From positions 1 through 53,579 of the forward strand of contig JAJDOF010000129.1 in NCBI GenBank assembly GCA_022340305.1: a stretch of 53,579 nt of DNA, read 5' to 3'. The DNA comes from Gammaproteobacteria bacterium (lineage in GTDB: Bacteria > Pseudomonadota > Gammaproteobacteria > GCA-001735895). The position numbers were made by a program, and so were the translations under genes. Of the stretch, positions 18,317 through 27,842 are shown piece by piece; the stretch's first letter is position 1, and the number at the start of each line of letters is the position of its first letter. Below the pieces are notes generated by a model. The model had not been told where the DNA came from. It saw only the letters and a program-made list of their open reading frames with translations, and made no database searches.

Positions 18317-21300
18317 TTAGTTGGCCAGTACAGCTGCCGAGGTCACCGTCTCAAGGGCCCCCGCTTCGTCCTGGAACAAGCCCCTGACCCGGATCAGCAA
18401 GCCGATATCGGCTAGCTCGAGTACCAGGGTGGGACCGGTCGCTTCGACCGCATCACCCGTACCCTCACGCACGATATTGGTAAAGTCACCGGTGCCAGGA
18501 TCGAGCTCCACTTGCCAGTTCCAGGCCACCTTGGTAGTGACCAGGCCACCGCTAGACACGTTATCCGCGTCCGTGACGGTACCCAGCGTAGCTGTCAGGA
18601 CCTGGGCCGGAACCAGACCATCGCCGATAATTTCGGGCTGGCCTGTCGCCAGGCTGTTGTTGCCGCCGGGCCTTCCGCCTGCGGTACCGGCGATCAACAG
18701 GGTCTGGTCTGAAAACTGCAGTCTTTCGACATTTCTTACCAGATCGCGCCCGTCCAACGTCGGCACGCGGGTGTCGGTAACCTCGATATAGCCCGTCACC
18801 GGATCCATCGCTCCAATCAGGTAATTACCTCTATTACCCGTATATACAGCAACGTCTGTACCCTGGTTCCCAGCATCGTGGTCACTGATCACCCTCGAAA
18901 TCGAGAGCTCTCCCGGATTGATGTAGCCCGCGAACACGGCATCCTGGATGTCGAGCATGCTGTCTACATTGATCATGACATCAACCGCGTCGAGGTTCGC
19001 CTGCGCGACAACCAGCTCAGCTGCTGCAGTCACTGCCCGTGCCGCCGATGCGTCTCGCGTCGCTTCCATGGCTGCAAGATCCAGGGTCGCCTGGGCACTT
19101 AGCTCAGCCGCTTGCGTGGCGAGTGCAACCGCCAGCTCCCGTTTCGAGGTATCGACATCCCAGCCCAGATCACGCAGCGCCGCAGAACAGCTGGCGAGGA
19201 AATTATTCCACTCATCCTTGATCGAGTCCCCACCGGCGCCCAGCACAGCAGCGGAAATCAGGTTACCGAGTGAATCCGTGACGGTCATGCTGCTGAGGCC
19301 TGCTTGTGCAGCGTCCGCCGCATCGGCCGCGGCAAGTGCCACGTCAGCTGCCGCTTGTGCTGCATCAGCCGCCGCTATCGCCGCTGCCTGCAACTCATCG
19401 AAAGCAACCACGGCATTGGCATCGAGCACGGCCTGGGAAGCAGCCCTGTTGGCCTCTGCCTTAGCCGCGACCAGCGCCTGCCCCACGGGTCCCGATCTTA
19501 CCGCCGGATCCGGCGTCAGGATAGATACCTGCAGCGCAGCGTCGCCATCGATGATGTCGTCACCGCCCCGGCCGGTCATGACATCGCTGCCAGCACCACC
19601 GAGAATGAGCTCACCACCAGACCAACCGAGGTTGCCGCTTGCCAGGATACTCAACTCGCTAACCGGTACGATACAGGCAGCGCAAGGAGTCACACCATCA
19701 CTGGATACCAGTCCCTCAACCAGGTCGAAGATGACGAGTTCATTATCCAGGTCAGCACCTGCAGGATTCTCGGTACCGCGAAGGATATCCGCGAAGGGCG
19801 AACCGCTGACACCTTCAACCCGGTCGTAACGATTAAGAACCGTGTTGTTCGAAGGTGGGATTTGAGGACGATCAAAGATAGTCAGGTCGAGATCGACATC
19901 GACACCGAAACGATCATTCTGGAAGCTGACCCAGTCAAATCCAGACTGACCCTCGACACGCTCGATACCGGGTCCGTCAACTACGATGTCATCACCATTT
20001 TCCATGTCGAAATCGTTGTTACCACCATAGGCGATACCAACGTCGTGACCGATCACGGTAGGCTCACCCGCCTCGGGTGCGGCACCGTTGTCGCCCTGGA
20101 ACAGATCTTCGCCACCGCCAAGATTCTCCATCCAGTCGTTACCGGCTCCACCCCTGGTGTGGCCAAGATGCATTCCATCAAGGATGAAGTCATCGCCGAG
20201 GCCGCCGAAGATTTCACCTAGCTCGCTCGGATTGACAATGAAATCATTGCCATCGTCACCGAAGATCACGTCTTCACCGTTTCCGCTGGAGATTGCGTCG
20301 TTGCCGCTACCACCTTCGATCACGTCGAATCCGGAGAGGTCGGTAATGATGTCATCACCCGCACCGCCTTCGATAAGATCATTACCGTCTCCACCTTCGA
20401 GGCGATCGTTACCACTGCCTCCAAGGATCGCATCGTCGCCGATGCCGCCAACGATCGTATCGCTGCCGACGGTACCGGTCATCGTGACATGGTCACCACC
20501 GGTATACTGTAAGACCCGGGTACTATCCAGTACGGCAATGTTAGTGCTCAACAGATTCACATCTCTGATCACCAGTGGGGTCAGCTCCGCGTCACCAACA
20601 GGGTCAGCGGTTGTAGCATCACCCGCGGCATCGAACTGGCGGGTTTGATCGACTTCCAGAATGTGTGCAGGAACCGAGAACAGATTGAGCGGCAATCCGC
20701 CCTCCACATCGGTGCTACGCATGACCAGGGCAGCGAAAGAGTTGGACTCCAGCTCGGTCAGTAAATGAATGTTGGCGGTACGTCCCAGGTAGTAGAAACG
20801 ATCGCCATTTTGCAGGCTTTCGATCTGGCTCTCGAAGACGAAGTTATGCGTGGAACCCAGATAGCCACCGAAAGGCATTCTTTCTTCGGCCAGACCGCCG
20901 TTCCAGAAGTCGACGTCATCAAGGCCAGTAGTGGTCAGGCCATTGGCATCGTCACTCCAGTCGCCCATGCCGAACAGAAAGTCCATGGCGTCGACGGGTG
21001 TTGCCGGAGGCGTACCAAAGCCATTGGCTTCACAGTAAGCGACGGCGTCAGCACTAAGCTTGCCAACGATCGCACAGGCAGCTGCCCGGCGGTCTGCAAA
21101 GGTGGATACGGGATCGTCTCCATTACCGACAATTCTATCGACACCCGCCAGCGTCGGGTGCTTTCCGTAGGCCGCGATGAAGTTGACCAGCGATGCTTCA
21201 TGTCTCATGTTATCGGCATAGTCTGCCCAGTTGGCGTAAGGCATGAGCCTGGTATCCTGGGTTTCCTTGAAGAACATGCGCCGGGCAGCATTCAGCGGCG

Positions 21301-23479
21301 GGTTGCCGACATCTCGACCACGGGCGATATTGAGCGCACCCAGATCAAGTGGCAATCCTACCAGGTTGTTTTGCAGAGAGCCGTCGACAAACTCGTCGAT
21401 TTCGTTGGCGATCGTGCGGGTAACGCCGCGAATAACCGCACCCGTACCCTGCTCTGGAGTCAGCGTTGCAACTCCGTTTTCGTCCGCATTATAGAGTGCC
21501 AACGGATTGAGAAAAGCTTCGAACAATCCCAGTTGAGTTGCATCGTTGGTGAACGGATCGGTAATCGGGTTGAAGTCTGGATCAAAACGATCCACCGTCT
21601 GCGTCAACATGGAATGACCAAAGCGATAAACAGACTGTGAGAATTCAGCCGTAATCACGGGATTGACATTGGTGTGGAATCCGCTGAAGGCGTCTTTCAA
21701 ACCAGAAAGCGTAGGCGCAAACTCGTCAAACACGATGCGGTTGTACTGCATCTCCGTGCCGAATCTCGCGGCCTGGAAAATGCGCCCACCGTTCCAGTCC
21801 AGGCCCAAAGCGTCAATCGCAGCCTGTGTTTCGTCCTGGTGTGCCAGTGAAGCGTCGGAAACCGCGAATGGCAGACCGTCCCAGGCGGGAAGCGCCCGCA
21901 ACGGAGTGTCGAGCCATTCATTCAATGTGGCCAGGTTGCCTGAATCCAGCAGCACACGCTTGGCGACATAGCTGAGTCGGTTGTGTTCATGATGGAAAAT
22001 AGAATGAACCGTGGTAAGTGCGATGTTTTCATTACAACGACCATCACCACACATGAAGTGAGCGCCAAGTAATTCGTCGTCGTAGAAGCCATCCGGCGCT
22101 GCTGCGCGGACGCCTCGAGTACGTTGCCCACTGAGGATGTCGATACGCGGATTAATCACCGTATCCACGTCAGGCTGGCCATTGGGAGCGGCCGTATGGG
22201 CCACGTCAAGGAAGAAATTCTGATTGACACGCAGTGCCTGGGTTGCGTCGACTCCGCGTCCCAGGGAACCCTCAACCGTTGTTAGCGGATCAAGCGAGGT
22301 GACCAGTTGTGGCAGACCACTGCGAGGACCCGGAATGAAGTTCCCATATAAATCGGATAAGATCATCGGCACATTTTTGCCGTCCTGATCATCGAGCAGA
22401 ATACCCATTTTCAATCGGGCCTGCGCCTTGACAGTATCCCAGGTCGCCATACCGCCGTCATCCGCGGTGTCCAGGATACGGTCATTACCGAAGCCATTGA
22501 GCAACTTTCCGGAATTCTGCAGACTCGTAGTCCTGCCCGCAGTTACCAGATCGTAGTGACGCAGCAATATCTGCGCAGAGGCATGCGAGGCGTAAGTCTG
22601 TTGCTGGTCGACATGGGGCGTCGTCGCGTTGATGAATACATCATCTTCGGTGCCCACTATGCCGTCGGGTCCAGCGCCGCGCGTTGCACGGGTCATGGCC
22701 ATGAAATTGGGGCCATTGTCGGCGGTGGTATTCGGATCCCCGTCAGGACCGGGATCAAACAGCGGGTCATCCTGTTGCAGCGGCATAAAAACCGTGCCGT
22801 TGCCGCCCTTGTTTATCAAGTCAAGACCGTGGTCGAAAAACTGGCCGAAAAAGGTCATGTAAGCGTTAAACGGCGCTGACAGTCCCTCGTCCGGGGCAGT
22901 GTTGGGAATGAACAGCTGATCGGCTCCTGCGATGTCAGGACCGATGTTTACACCACCCTCTGCAGCCGCCGCAGAGACGGCAGCCGGGTTCATTACCGAC
23001 TGGTTGGTGATCAGGTGACTGATCAGGCGCGGGGTCGAATCTGTCACGTTTTCCGCACTGTTGTAGGTGGTAGGAAGATTGGGCGGAAATATACTCGCCT
23101 GGGCATCCGGAAAAACCCGACCGGCGGCCTGGCCGAATTCAAGGTCAGCCGCACCGAAGCCTTCCTGACCCGGGATCAGGTTGTTAAACGATCCATCCAC
23201 CGTGCGCAGTCCCCACGGAATGCTGAGGTTCGGCAGGATATCAGCCAGGTCCTCGCCCGCGGCATGCCGCTCGGAGATCTTGATCTGATCCAGGATAAAA
23301 TTCATATCCTCCATGTCGAAGGCCAGGTCCGTGCTCGGTGAGCAGGTCGCATTGCCGCAATGATTGGCGTTAGCGGTCCGGGGTATCGCCAGACTGCCAA
23401 GCGCTAAAGTTAGCATCCCGGCCGATGCCAGGATGGCTAACGTTTTGATCCCAGGGATCAATTCAGTTGTTTTTTTCAT
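18317..23479 (-). CDS. Secreted animal-type haem peroxidase with RTX calcium-binding repeats
   Basis: A 1720-residue exported protein. A signal peptide (MKKTTELIPGIKTLAILASA to about TANA) leads into an animal-haem-peroxidase domain of about 900 residues: distal His217 in FFGQFFDHGLDLI, TTVHSIFHHEHNRL, and a proximal His622 in YRFGHSMLTQTVDRFDPDF. Residues about 1000-1085 hold tandem RTX nonapeptides (GGSGNDRLE, GGDGNDLIE, GGAGDDII), with another at about 1290-1310. An alanine-rich helical segment (about 1340-1400) and a C-terminal Ig-like repeat follow. The layout resembles the Mn(II)-oxidising peroxidase MopA and relatives; metal oxidation is only a possibility. It is monocistronic, with a terminator right after it and no type I secretion genes nearby. 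Confidence 0.93.
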   Translation of the reverse strand: MKKTTELIPGIKTLAILASAGMLTLALGSLAIPRTANANHCGNATCSPSTDLAFDMEDMNFILDQIKISERHAAGEDLADILPNLSIPWGLRTVDGSFNNLIPGQEGFGAADLEFGQAAGRVFPDAQASIFPPNLPTTYNSAENVTDSTPRLISHLITNQSVMNPAAVSAAAAEGGVNIGPDIAGADQLFIPNTAPDEGLSAPFNAYMTFFGQFFDHGLDLINKGGNGTVFMPLQQDDPLFDPGPDGDPNTTADNGPNFMAMTRATRGAGPDGIVGTEDDVFINATTPHVDQQQTYASHASAQILLRHYDLVTAGRTTSLQNSGKLLNGFGNDRILDTADDGGMATWDTVKAQARLKMGILLDDQDGKNVPMILSDLYGNFIPGPRSGLPQLVTSLDPLTTVEGSLGRGVDATQALRVNQNFFLDVAHTAAPNGQPDVDTVINPRIDILSGQRTRGVRAAAPDGFYDDELLGAHFMCGDGRCNENIALTTVHSIFHHEHNRLSYVAKRVLLDSGNLATLNEWLDTPLRALPAWDGLPFAVSDASLAHQDETQAAIDALGLDWNGGRIFQAARFGTEMQYNRIVFDEFAPTLSGLKDAFSGFHTNVNPVITAEFSQSVYRFGHSMLTQTVDRFDPDFNPITDPFTNDATQLGLFEAFLNPLALYNADENGVATLTPEQGTGAVIRGVTRTIANEIDEFVDGSLQNNLVGLPLDLGALNIARGRDVGNPPLNAARRMFFKETQDTRLMPYANWADYADNMRHEASLVNFIAAYGKHPTLAGVDRIVGNGDDPVSTFADRRAAACAIVGKLSADAVAYCEANGFGTPPATPVDAMDFLFGMGDWSDDANGLTTTGLDDVDFWNGGLAEERMPFGGYLGSTHNFVFESQIESLQNGDRFYYLGRTANIHLLTELESNSFAALVMRSTDVEGGLPLNLFSVPAHILEVDQTRQFDAAGDATTADPVGDAELTPLVIRDVNLLSTNIAVLDSTRVLQYTGGDHVTMTGTVGSDTIVGGIGDDAILGGSGNDRLEGGDGNDLIEGGAGDDIITDLSGFDVIEGGSGNDAISSGNGEDVIFGDDGNDFIVNPSELGEIFGGLGDDFILDGMHLGHTRGGAGNDWMENLGGGEDLFQGDNGAAPEAGEPTVIGHDVGIAYGGNNDFDMENGDDIVVDGPGIERVEGQSGFDWVSFQNDRFGVDVDLDLTIFDRPQIPPSNNTVLNRYDRVEGVSGSPFADILRGTENPAGADLDNELVIFDLVEGLVSSDGVTPCAACIVPVSELSILASGNLGWSGGELILGGAGSDVMTGRGGDDIIDGDAALQVSILTPDPAVRSGPVGQALVAAKAEANRAASQAVLDANAVVAFDELQAAAIAAADAAQAAADVALAAADAADAAQAGLSSMTVTDSLGNLISAAVLGAGGDSIKDEWNNFLASCSAALRDLGWDVDTSKRELAVALATQAAELSAQATLDLAAMEATRDASAARAVTAAAELVVAQANLDAVDVMINVDSMLDIQDAVFAGYINPGELSISRVISDHDAGNQGTDVAVYTGNRGNYLIGAMDPVTGYIEVTDTRVPTLDGRDLVRNVERLQFSDQTLLIAGTAGGRPGGNNSLATGQPEIIGDGLVPAQVLTATLGTVTDADNVSSGGLVTTKVAWNWQVELDPGTGDFTNIVREGTGDAVEATGPTLVLELADIGLLIRVRGLFQDEAGALETVTSAAVLAN

Positions 23480-24292
23480 TTGGTTACCTATTTCCGTCCA
23501 TTATTGAACTCGATTATTCGATTTCATCGTTAACTAACCACTGGGATTACTAGCACCCAGATAACCCGATAAATTCACTTCCATTCCGTTCCCCACACCG
23601 TGAGGTACAGGAATCTTGGCTGGACGGTAGCAATCTGATAAAAACGGATCATCACCCAAACAGGTTAAGCCTAGGCAGACCTGTAAATTGGACCTGTACC
23701 ATGGGTTTGTACCCCGGTTCGATAAATGAATAACCCCGACAACAAACTGCTCGGCCGACTAGCCCGGGATTGGTGCATTGAAATGCATTGAAGTTTGATC
23801 CTGTGGCAGGGTTTGACTGCATCGCAGATTGCACCGACGTATCGACTGCCCCCGAAATATCAGGCGCTCCTGGAGAGCGACAGTGTGAGCGACGGAGGGA
23901 GCTCCAGAGCCTTCAATTTACTGGATGATTGCCATCCGGTAGGGCTCGGAATTGAAGTGGATTTCTGCTTACCCAGCGAGCGGGACATTCATTCGCTGGA
24001 GCGAATCAGCGAGTGACGAGGGAAACCGTTGGCGCGCCTTGAGGCAACCATCCAGAATACACTAGTCAGAATTCATTCGACTGGGTGAACCATAAGCAGA
24101 TTAGATCGCCGCATATCCAGCCAGGCAAATCGACACAAAATGCCTGCATCGAGCATGCCCAACCGCTCGCGACACAATGGCCCTAAAGATACAACAACGA
24201 ACGGCCGCATACCTCGATTGGTGATATCCCACCAGGAAAGTTACTGGAGGCGGAATATCCCTCTACTATTGAAATCGATTACTAATAGGGGA
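23480..24292. other. Intergenic, no gene recognised
   Basis: About 800 bases separate the peroxidase gene from the end of the cytochrome locus. Two small plus-strand frames (23795-24016, 24140-24370) lack ribosome binding sites and familiar sequence. The end next to 23479 must hold the peroxidase promoter; an AGGTAA Shine-Dalgarno-like sequence lies just before its ATG. Confidence 0.45.
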
Positions 24293-25414
24293 CTACAAGG
24301 TAGGACGCGATCGACGCGATTGGGGGGCAGCGCAATCCGCATTCAATACATTTGCTGGTGGCGTTGTTGAACGACCCGGATTACCGTTTCTGCAAGGCAC
24401 ACCGTGGCGCGGTAGCAGCTTTCCCTGCAACCGGTTTAAGCGCAGCAGCGAAAACTTGAAGATATAATGGACGAACAGCGCCATGAGGCCAAAGATCGCG
24501 CTAGCGAGCAGCCAGGGTCGGGTCCAGTCGTAGTCAATCTTGTAACCCATCCAGGTGGATAATTCACGGTACCGTAAAACCCCGTCCGCCAGCCTGATGC
24601 GGTCGCCCGGCTTCATTTCGTAACGCTGATCGTCGACGCGCACGATGATTCGATGGTACCGGGGAATGCTGAACTCAAATGACCGCCCTTCCGGTAATAC
24701 GTTCTCGTCGATTTTAAGCATCGTCCACAAGCGTCGATCAGTGCCCGGTATCCGCCAGTCGAGCGCCTGTCGGTACTCGTTGATCGGGTAAGCCGGTAAA
24801 TGGATGCTGCCGGTTAGCGCCGTATCGGCGCCCGACGGCAGCCATTCGAACACCGGGGCGTAGCCCTTGTTATGCGTGGTGTAAAAACGGTAATGACCGA
24901 TGACCAGCGGTACATGGTCCCCGATCTCGACAACCCGTCGACCCGCAGCGCCGGAATCGACTGAGATCCGGTTGACTGTCCGGTCTCGCTTGATGCCGGT
25001 ATGGTAATTAATGCGAAATCCAAGGTTACTGAATTTCGCGTCGCCCAGGGCGTAGCGATGCCAGGGTCCATTACGGACATTATCGAGCTGCCGTTGGTCA
25101 CCGCCGAAGACTTCGTTCTCACCCAGTTCCAGGGTGCCCTGGAAAAAACTCATCTGGCCGAGCAAAATGAGCATTACCAGCATGATAAGTGCGAAATGAA
25201 ACACCATCAGCGGCCAGTTGTTTTTCAGGATTCCCCGCTTAGCGATGGCAAACAGGAAGTTCGCTATCAGCAACAGGGATGGAATGACGATAAACCACAG
25301 CCTGCCCGGGGGCGCAAAGAGATAATAAATCAGGATTCCCGTCGCCAGCACCAGCAGCGACAGCAGCGTGAAACGGTTAGATGCCAGCACCGCGATCATA
25401 GCGGCGCGAAGCAC
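24293..25414 (-). CDS. resB: ResB/Ccs1-like System II cytochrome c biogenesis protein
   Basis: This 373-residue membrane protein has three N-terminal helices (LLSLLVLATGILIYYLFA, LWFIVIPSLLLIANFLFAI, LMVFHFALIMLVMLILLG), a large periplasmic domain of about 200 residues, and a fourth helix (PWLLASAIFGLMALFVHYIF). That is the arrangement of ResB (Ccs1), which with CcsA (ResC) carries haem across the membrane and attaches it to CXXCH. It is shorter than typical ResB. The last 45 residues are basic and proline-rich with no homology I recognise. It is the last gene of the minus-strand cytochrome arm, three bases after the 11-haem gene, so it is co-transcribed with its likely clients; the CcsA partner is at 48276-49070. 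Confidence 0.82.
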   Translation of the reverse strand: MLRAAMIAVLASNRFTLLSLLVLATGILIYYLFAPPGRLWFIVIPSLLLIANFLFAIAKRGILKNNWPLMVFHFALIMLVMLILLGQMSFFQGTLELGENEVFGGDQRQLDNVRNGPWHRYALGDAKFSNLGFRINYHTGIKRDRTVNRISVDSGAAGRRVVEIGDHVPLVIGHYRFYTTHNKGYAPVFEWLPSGADTALTGSIHLPAYPINEYRQALDWRIPGTDRRLWTMLKIDENVLPEGRSFEFSIPRYHRIIVRVDDQRYEMKPGDRIRLADGVLRYRELSTWMGYKIDYDWTRPWLLASAIFGLMALFVHYIFKFSLLRLNRLQGKLLPRHGVPCRNGNPGRSTTPPANVLNADCAAPQSRRSRPTL

Positions 25415-25417
25415 CGA

Positions 25418-27832
25418 CTAGGGCGGATTTTGACAGTTTTCACTGCTGTCCCTCATCCAGTCGCGGCCCACCTGACCATTACCCGGGGCTCCCGCCGAGC
25501 CGCAGTCGGTTTCGTCCCAGTTGCCGCTGGTGGCGAAGTTGACGATCTTGAGCATGGCATTCAGATAATAGGGACCGTTGGTGAACCCGGCAGTGGTGCC
25601 AATGCGGACCTGGGTTCCGGGCGGCAGTCCGACCTCCGGACCAACGTCGTTCAGATTGACCAGCAACCCCTTGTTCTTCCATCCGTGCGGCACCGCGACA
25701 TGGCACCAGGAGCAGTTCAGACGGTTGGAATCAATTTTTTCAGCATGAAACAGGTGCAGGTTCTCGTCCTTGGACCCACCGAAGCCGCTGGCACCGCCAG
25801 CGCCGCCGTCGGGGTCGGCATACTGGTTCCAGTCGTGGCATTTGAAGCACAGGTCTTCGGGAGTATTGGTGCCGGTGTTCTCGTCCCAGTCGCCCTTGAG
25901 GATAAAATTGTTGTTGGATCCGTGGGGTCCCCAGGGATTGCCGTTTTCGCCGCCCGCGGGCGTCGAGGTGCCGACCCCGGTATTGGAACCATGACAATCC
26001 GAGCAGTACATAGTCTGCGAGCCGACGTTGGCTCCCCCGAACGGCCGCAGCCAATTGCTGGCCGTCGCCCGGCGAATGCCCGCGGATCGACCGGTACTGC
26101 CGATAACAGGATGCCAGGAGCGATGGTTGTTGGTCGAGTACGCGGACGCCGCACCGGAATCGGTGGTCGTGGTCTGCCCGCGGTGGCTGAGCGGTGCATT
26201 GAATTCCATCGCCTGGTTGGTGTACTCGATGACGCCGTTGGTGCCAGACGGGGTACCGCCCGAGGTGTCACCCAGATCGGGGGGATTGGTACCGTAGGCA
26301 TAATCGGAGTGACACCTCAGACATACCTGGTATTCGCGCGTCAGATGGGTGCTGGTAACCGCGGTGCTGGCGCCGAAACCGCCGTCACCACTTTTTACGA
26401 TGTAACTGATGGGAAAATTGTTGGGATCGAAATTGTTGGCACTGTAAACCGGCTCGATGCCCCAGCCTCCGCGCAATACCCCGGACGCGATATTGGTATG
26501 GGGCTCAGTATGATCGTGGGTGCCTGCCTGGTTGTCGCCGAGACCGTTGAAAAGACGGGCTTTTACCACCCGGTGCGGATTGTGGCAATCGGTACATTCC
26601 ACGTGGCGGTTAGCGCTATTGAAACTTGTCCGGTCTTCGAGCATGTCGCCGTTTCGTATATCGTGTATCTCGGTCCCGGCCAGTTGATCCATCGTCGTAA
26701 TCGGCATGTGCCTGAGGCCGAAAGTGAAGTCAGTTTTGATATCCGGAACTTCGAAACTGGCACCGCCCTGACCGTTGAGGACGCCACCGCTCGACGAGTG
26801 GCAGGTATAGCAGGATTCCTCCTGGGCCGGGTTTCCGCCGGTCTTGGGTGATGTCAGGCTATCCGTTCCCTCCCTCAGCAGGCGGCGTGTTCCCTGCACC
26901 GCATGCGTGTCGTGGCAATTCAGGCAACTTGCCTGCCAGACCTGCGTATTGAGTGGAAACTCGCGCAGGTTTGCCGCCGAGGCGGTATAGGTTTCGTCGG
27001 CAGCGGTCGGGTTCGCGTGCGCGGAATTCGCCCAGGCCAGGCCCAGCTTGTCATGGCAACCCAGACAGGCGATATCACCTGTTTCGCTGAAACTGCCGCC
27101 GCCCGGAAATGATTCCTGCAGGCGATTCAGGCGCAGAAACTTGATGTTCTTGTTGATATCACTATCGCGGATATGCGGGTCATGGCAGCTAGTGCATTGT
27201 ACCTGGTTGTTTTCCAGCGGCACCGCCGGGGTCACACCGCCGGCGCGGTTACCGATATGCGCCTCCAGGTCCGGATTGCGCAGTTCGCCGTCGGCGCTGG
27301 CGAGCTGACTGTCATAGGTGAAGGAGATCGGATGGTCGTTGCTGAGATCGGTCCCCAGTTTGCGCGTGAACCCGGTGGTATCTCCGAGTGCGGAAGGCAT
27401 GACACCGCCAGCACCAGTACCGGTCATATCGATCAATACGTTGCTCTGCGAGTTCAACACGCTGACCGAACCGAGCGCAATAGTGCCGTCGTGACAGGAC
27501 AGGCACAGTTTGGAACTCCCACCCGGCGTCGCCGCAATGTCGTTGGCGTCGATCGAATTCGAGGTATAGGGTGTATAGGTGGCCCCGGAGGCCTTGCGAT
27601 TCCACAACGGCGCGTTGGGTATGGCCTCGGCCTGGTGAGGTGTATGACAGAATACGCAGATCTGGGTCTCGGAAACTGCCGCCACGCTTCCGGGACTGCT
27701 GATCGACAGGTTGTGCCTGGTATTGGATATATCGGATATTCGCTCGGCATAGAGCGAAAAACTGAGCAACTGCAGCGCGATCAGTAGGGCACCGGAAATT
27801 AATCCGTGTGTCGTCGACGAGTATCGGGTCAT
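25418..27832 (-). CDS. 11-haem cytochrome c with an N-terminal tetrahaem module
   Basis: This exported 804-residue protein has eleven CXXCH sites, starting at residues 59, 110, 213, 256, 303, 341, 413, 504, 610, 662 and 707. I start at the ATG at 27832, which opens a signal peptide (GLISGALLIALQLLSFSLYA); the longer frame overlaps the previous gene. Residues about 35-265 repeat the layout of the tetrahaem protein at 36010-36810: RHNL, CVFCHTPH, APLWNR, CLSCHDGT, NDHPI, CTSCHDPH and a fourth CXXCH, with free histidines at equivalent places. The rest adds seven haems on glycine- and asparagine-rich loops, with a haem-free C-terminal end. It is likely periplasmic or surface-exposed. It follows the second NHL gene by ten bases and precedes resB. 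Confidence 0.93.
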   Translation of the reverse strand: MTRYSSTTHGLISGALLIALQLLSFSLYAERISDISNTRHNLSISSPGSVAAVSETQICVFCHTPHQAEAIPNAPLWNRKASGATYTPYTSNSIDANDIAATPGGSSKLCLSCHDGTIALGSVSVLNSQSNVLIDMTGTGAGGVMPSALGDTTGFTRKLGTDLSNDHPISFTYDSQLASADGELRNPDLEAHIGNRAGGVTPAVPLENNQVQCTSCHDPHIRDSDINKNIKFLRLNRLQESFPGGGSFSETGDIACLGCHDKLGLAWANSAHANPTAADETYTASAANLREFPLNTQVWQASCLNCHDTHAVQGTRRLLREGTDSLTSPKTGGNPAQEESCYTCHSSSGGVLNGQGGASFEVPDIKTDFTFGLRHMPITTMDQLAGTEIHDIRNGDMLEDRTSFNSANRHVECTDCHNPHRVVKARLFNGLGDNQAGTHDHTEPHTNIASGVLRGGWGIEPVYSANNFDPNNFPISYIVKSGDGGFGASTAVTSTHLTREYQVCLRCHSDYAYGTNPPDLGDTSGGTPSGTNGVIEYTNQAMEFNAPLSHRGQTTTTDSGAASAYSTNNHRSWHPVIGSTGRSAGIRRATASNWLRPFGGANVGSQTMYCSDCHGSNTGVGTSTPAGGENGNPWGPHGSNNNFILKGDWDENTGTNTPEDLCFKCHDWNQYADPDGGAGGASGFGGSKDENLHLFHAEKIDSNRLNCSWCHVAVPHGWKNKGLLVNLNDVGPEVGLPPGTQVRIGTTAGFTNGPYYLNAMLKIVNFATSGNWDETDCGSAGAPGNGQVGRDWMRDSSENCQNPP

Positions 27833-27842
27833 GCTGCGAATC

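Noticed and set aside
18948..19829. Plus-strand 293-residue alanine/serine-rich frame
   Set aside because: It is antisense to the alanine-rich and RTX part of the peroxidase gene and only reflects its codon bias.
20230..20480. Regularly repeated DNA that could be mistaken for a CRISPR array
   Set aside because: The period matches the RTX nonapeptide code (27 bases) with no unique spacers; it is coding.
18317..23479. Type I secretion of the peroxidase
   Set aside because: RTX repeats suggest it, but a Sec-type signal peptide is present, the C-terminus is Ig-like, and no exporter genes are adjacent, so I do not assign the route.
25001..26851. Plus-strand 616-residue frame
   Set aside because: It is antisense to the ResB and 11-haem genes, whose frames have signal peptides, CXXCH motifs and operon spacing; the plus frame has no domain.
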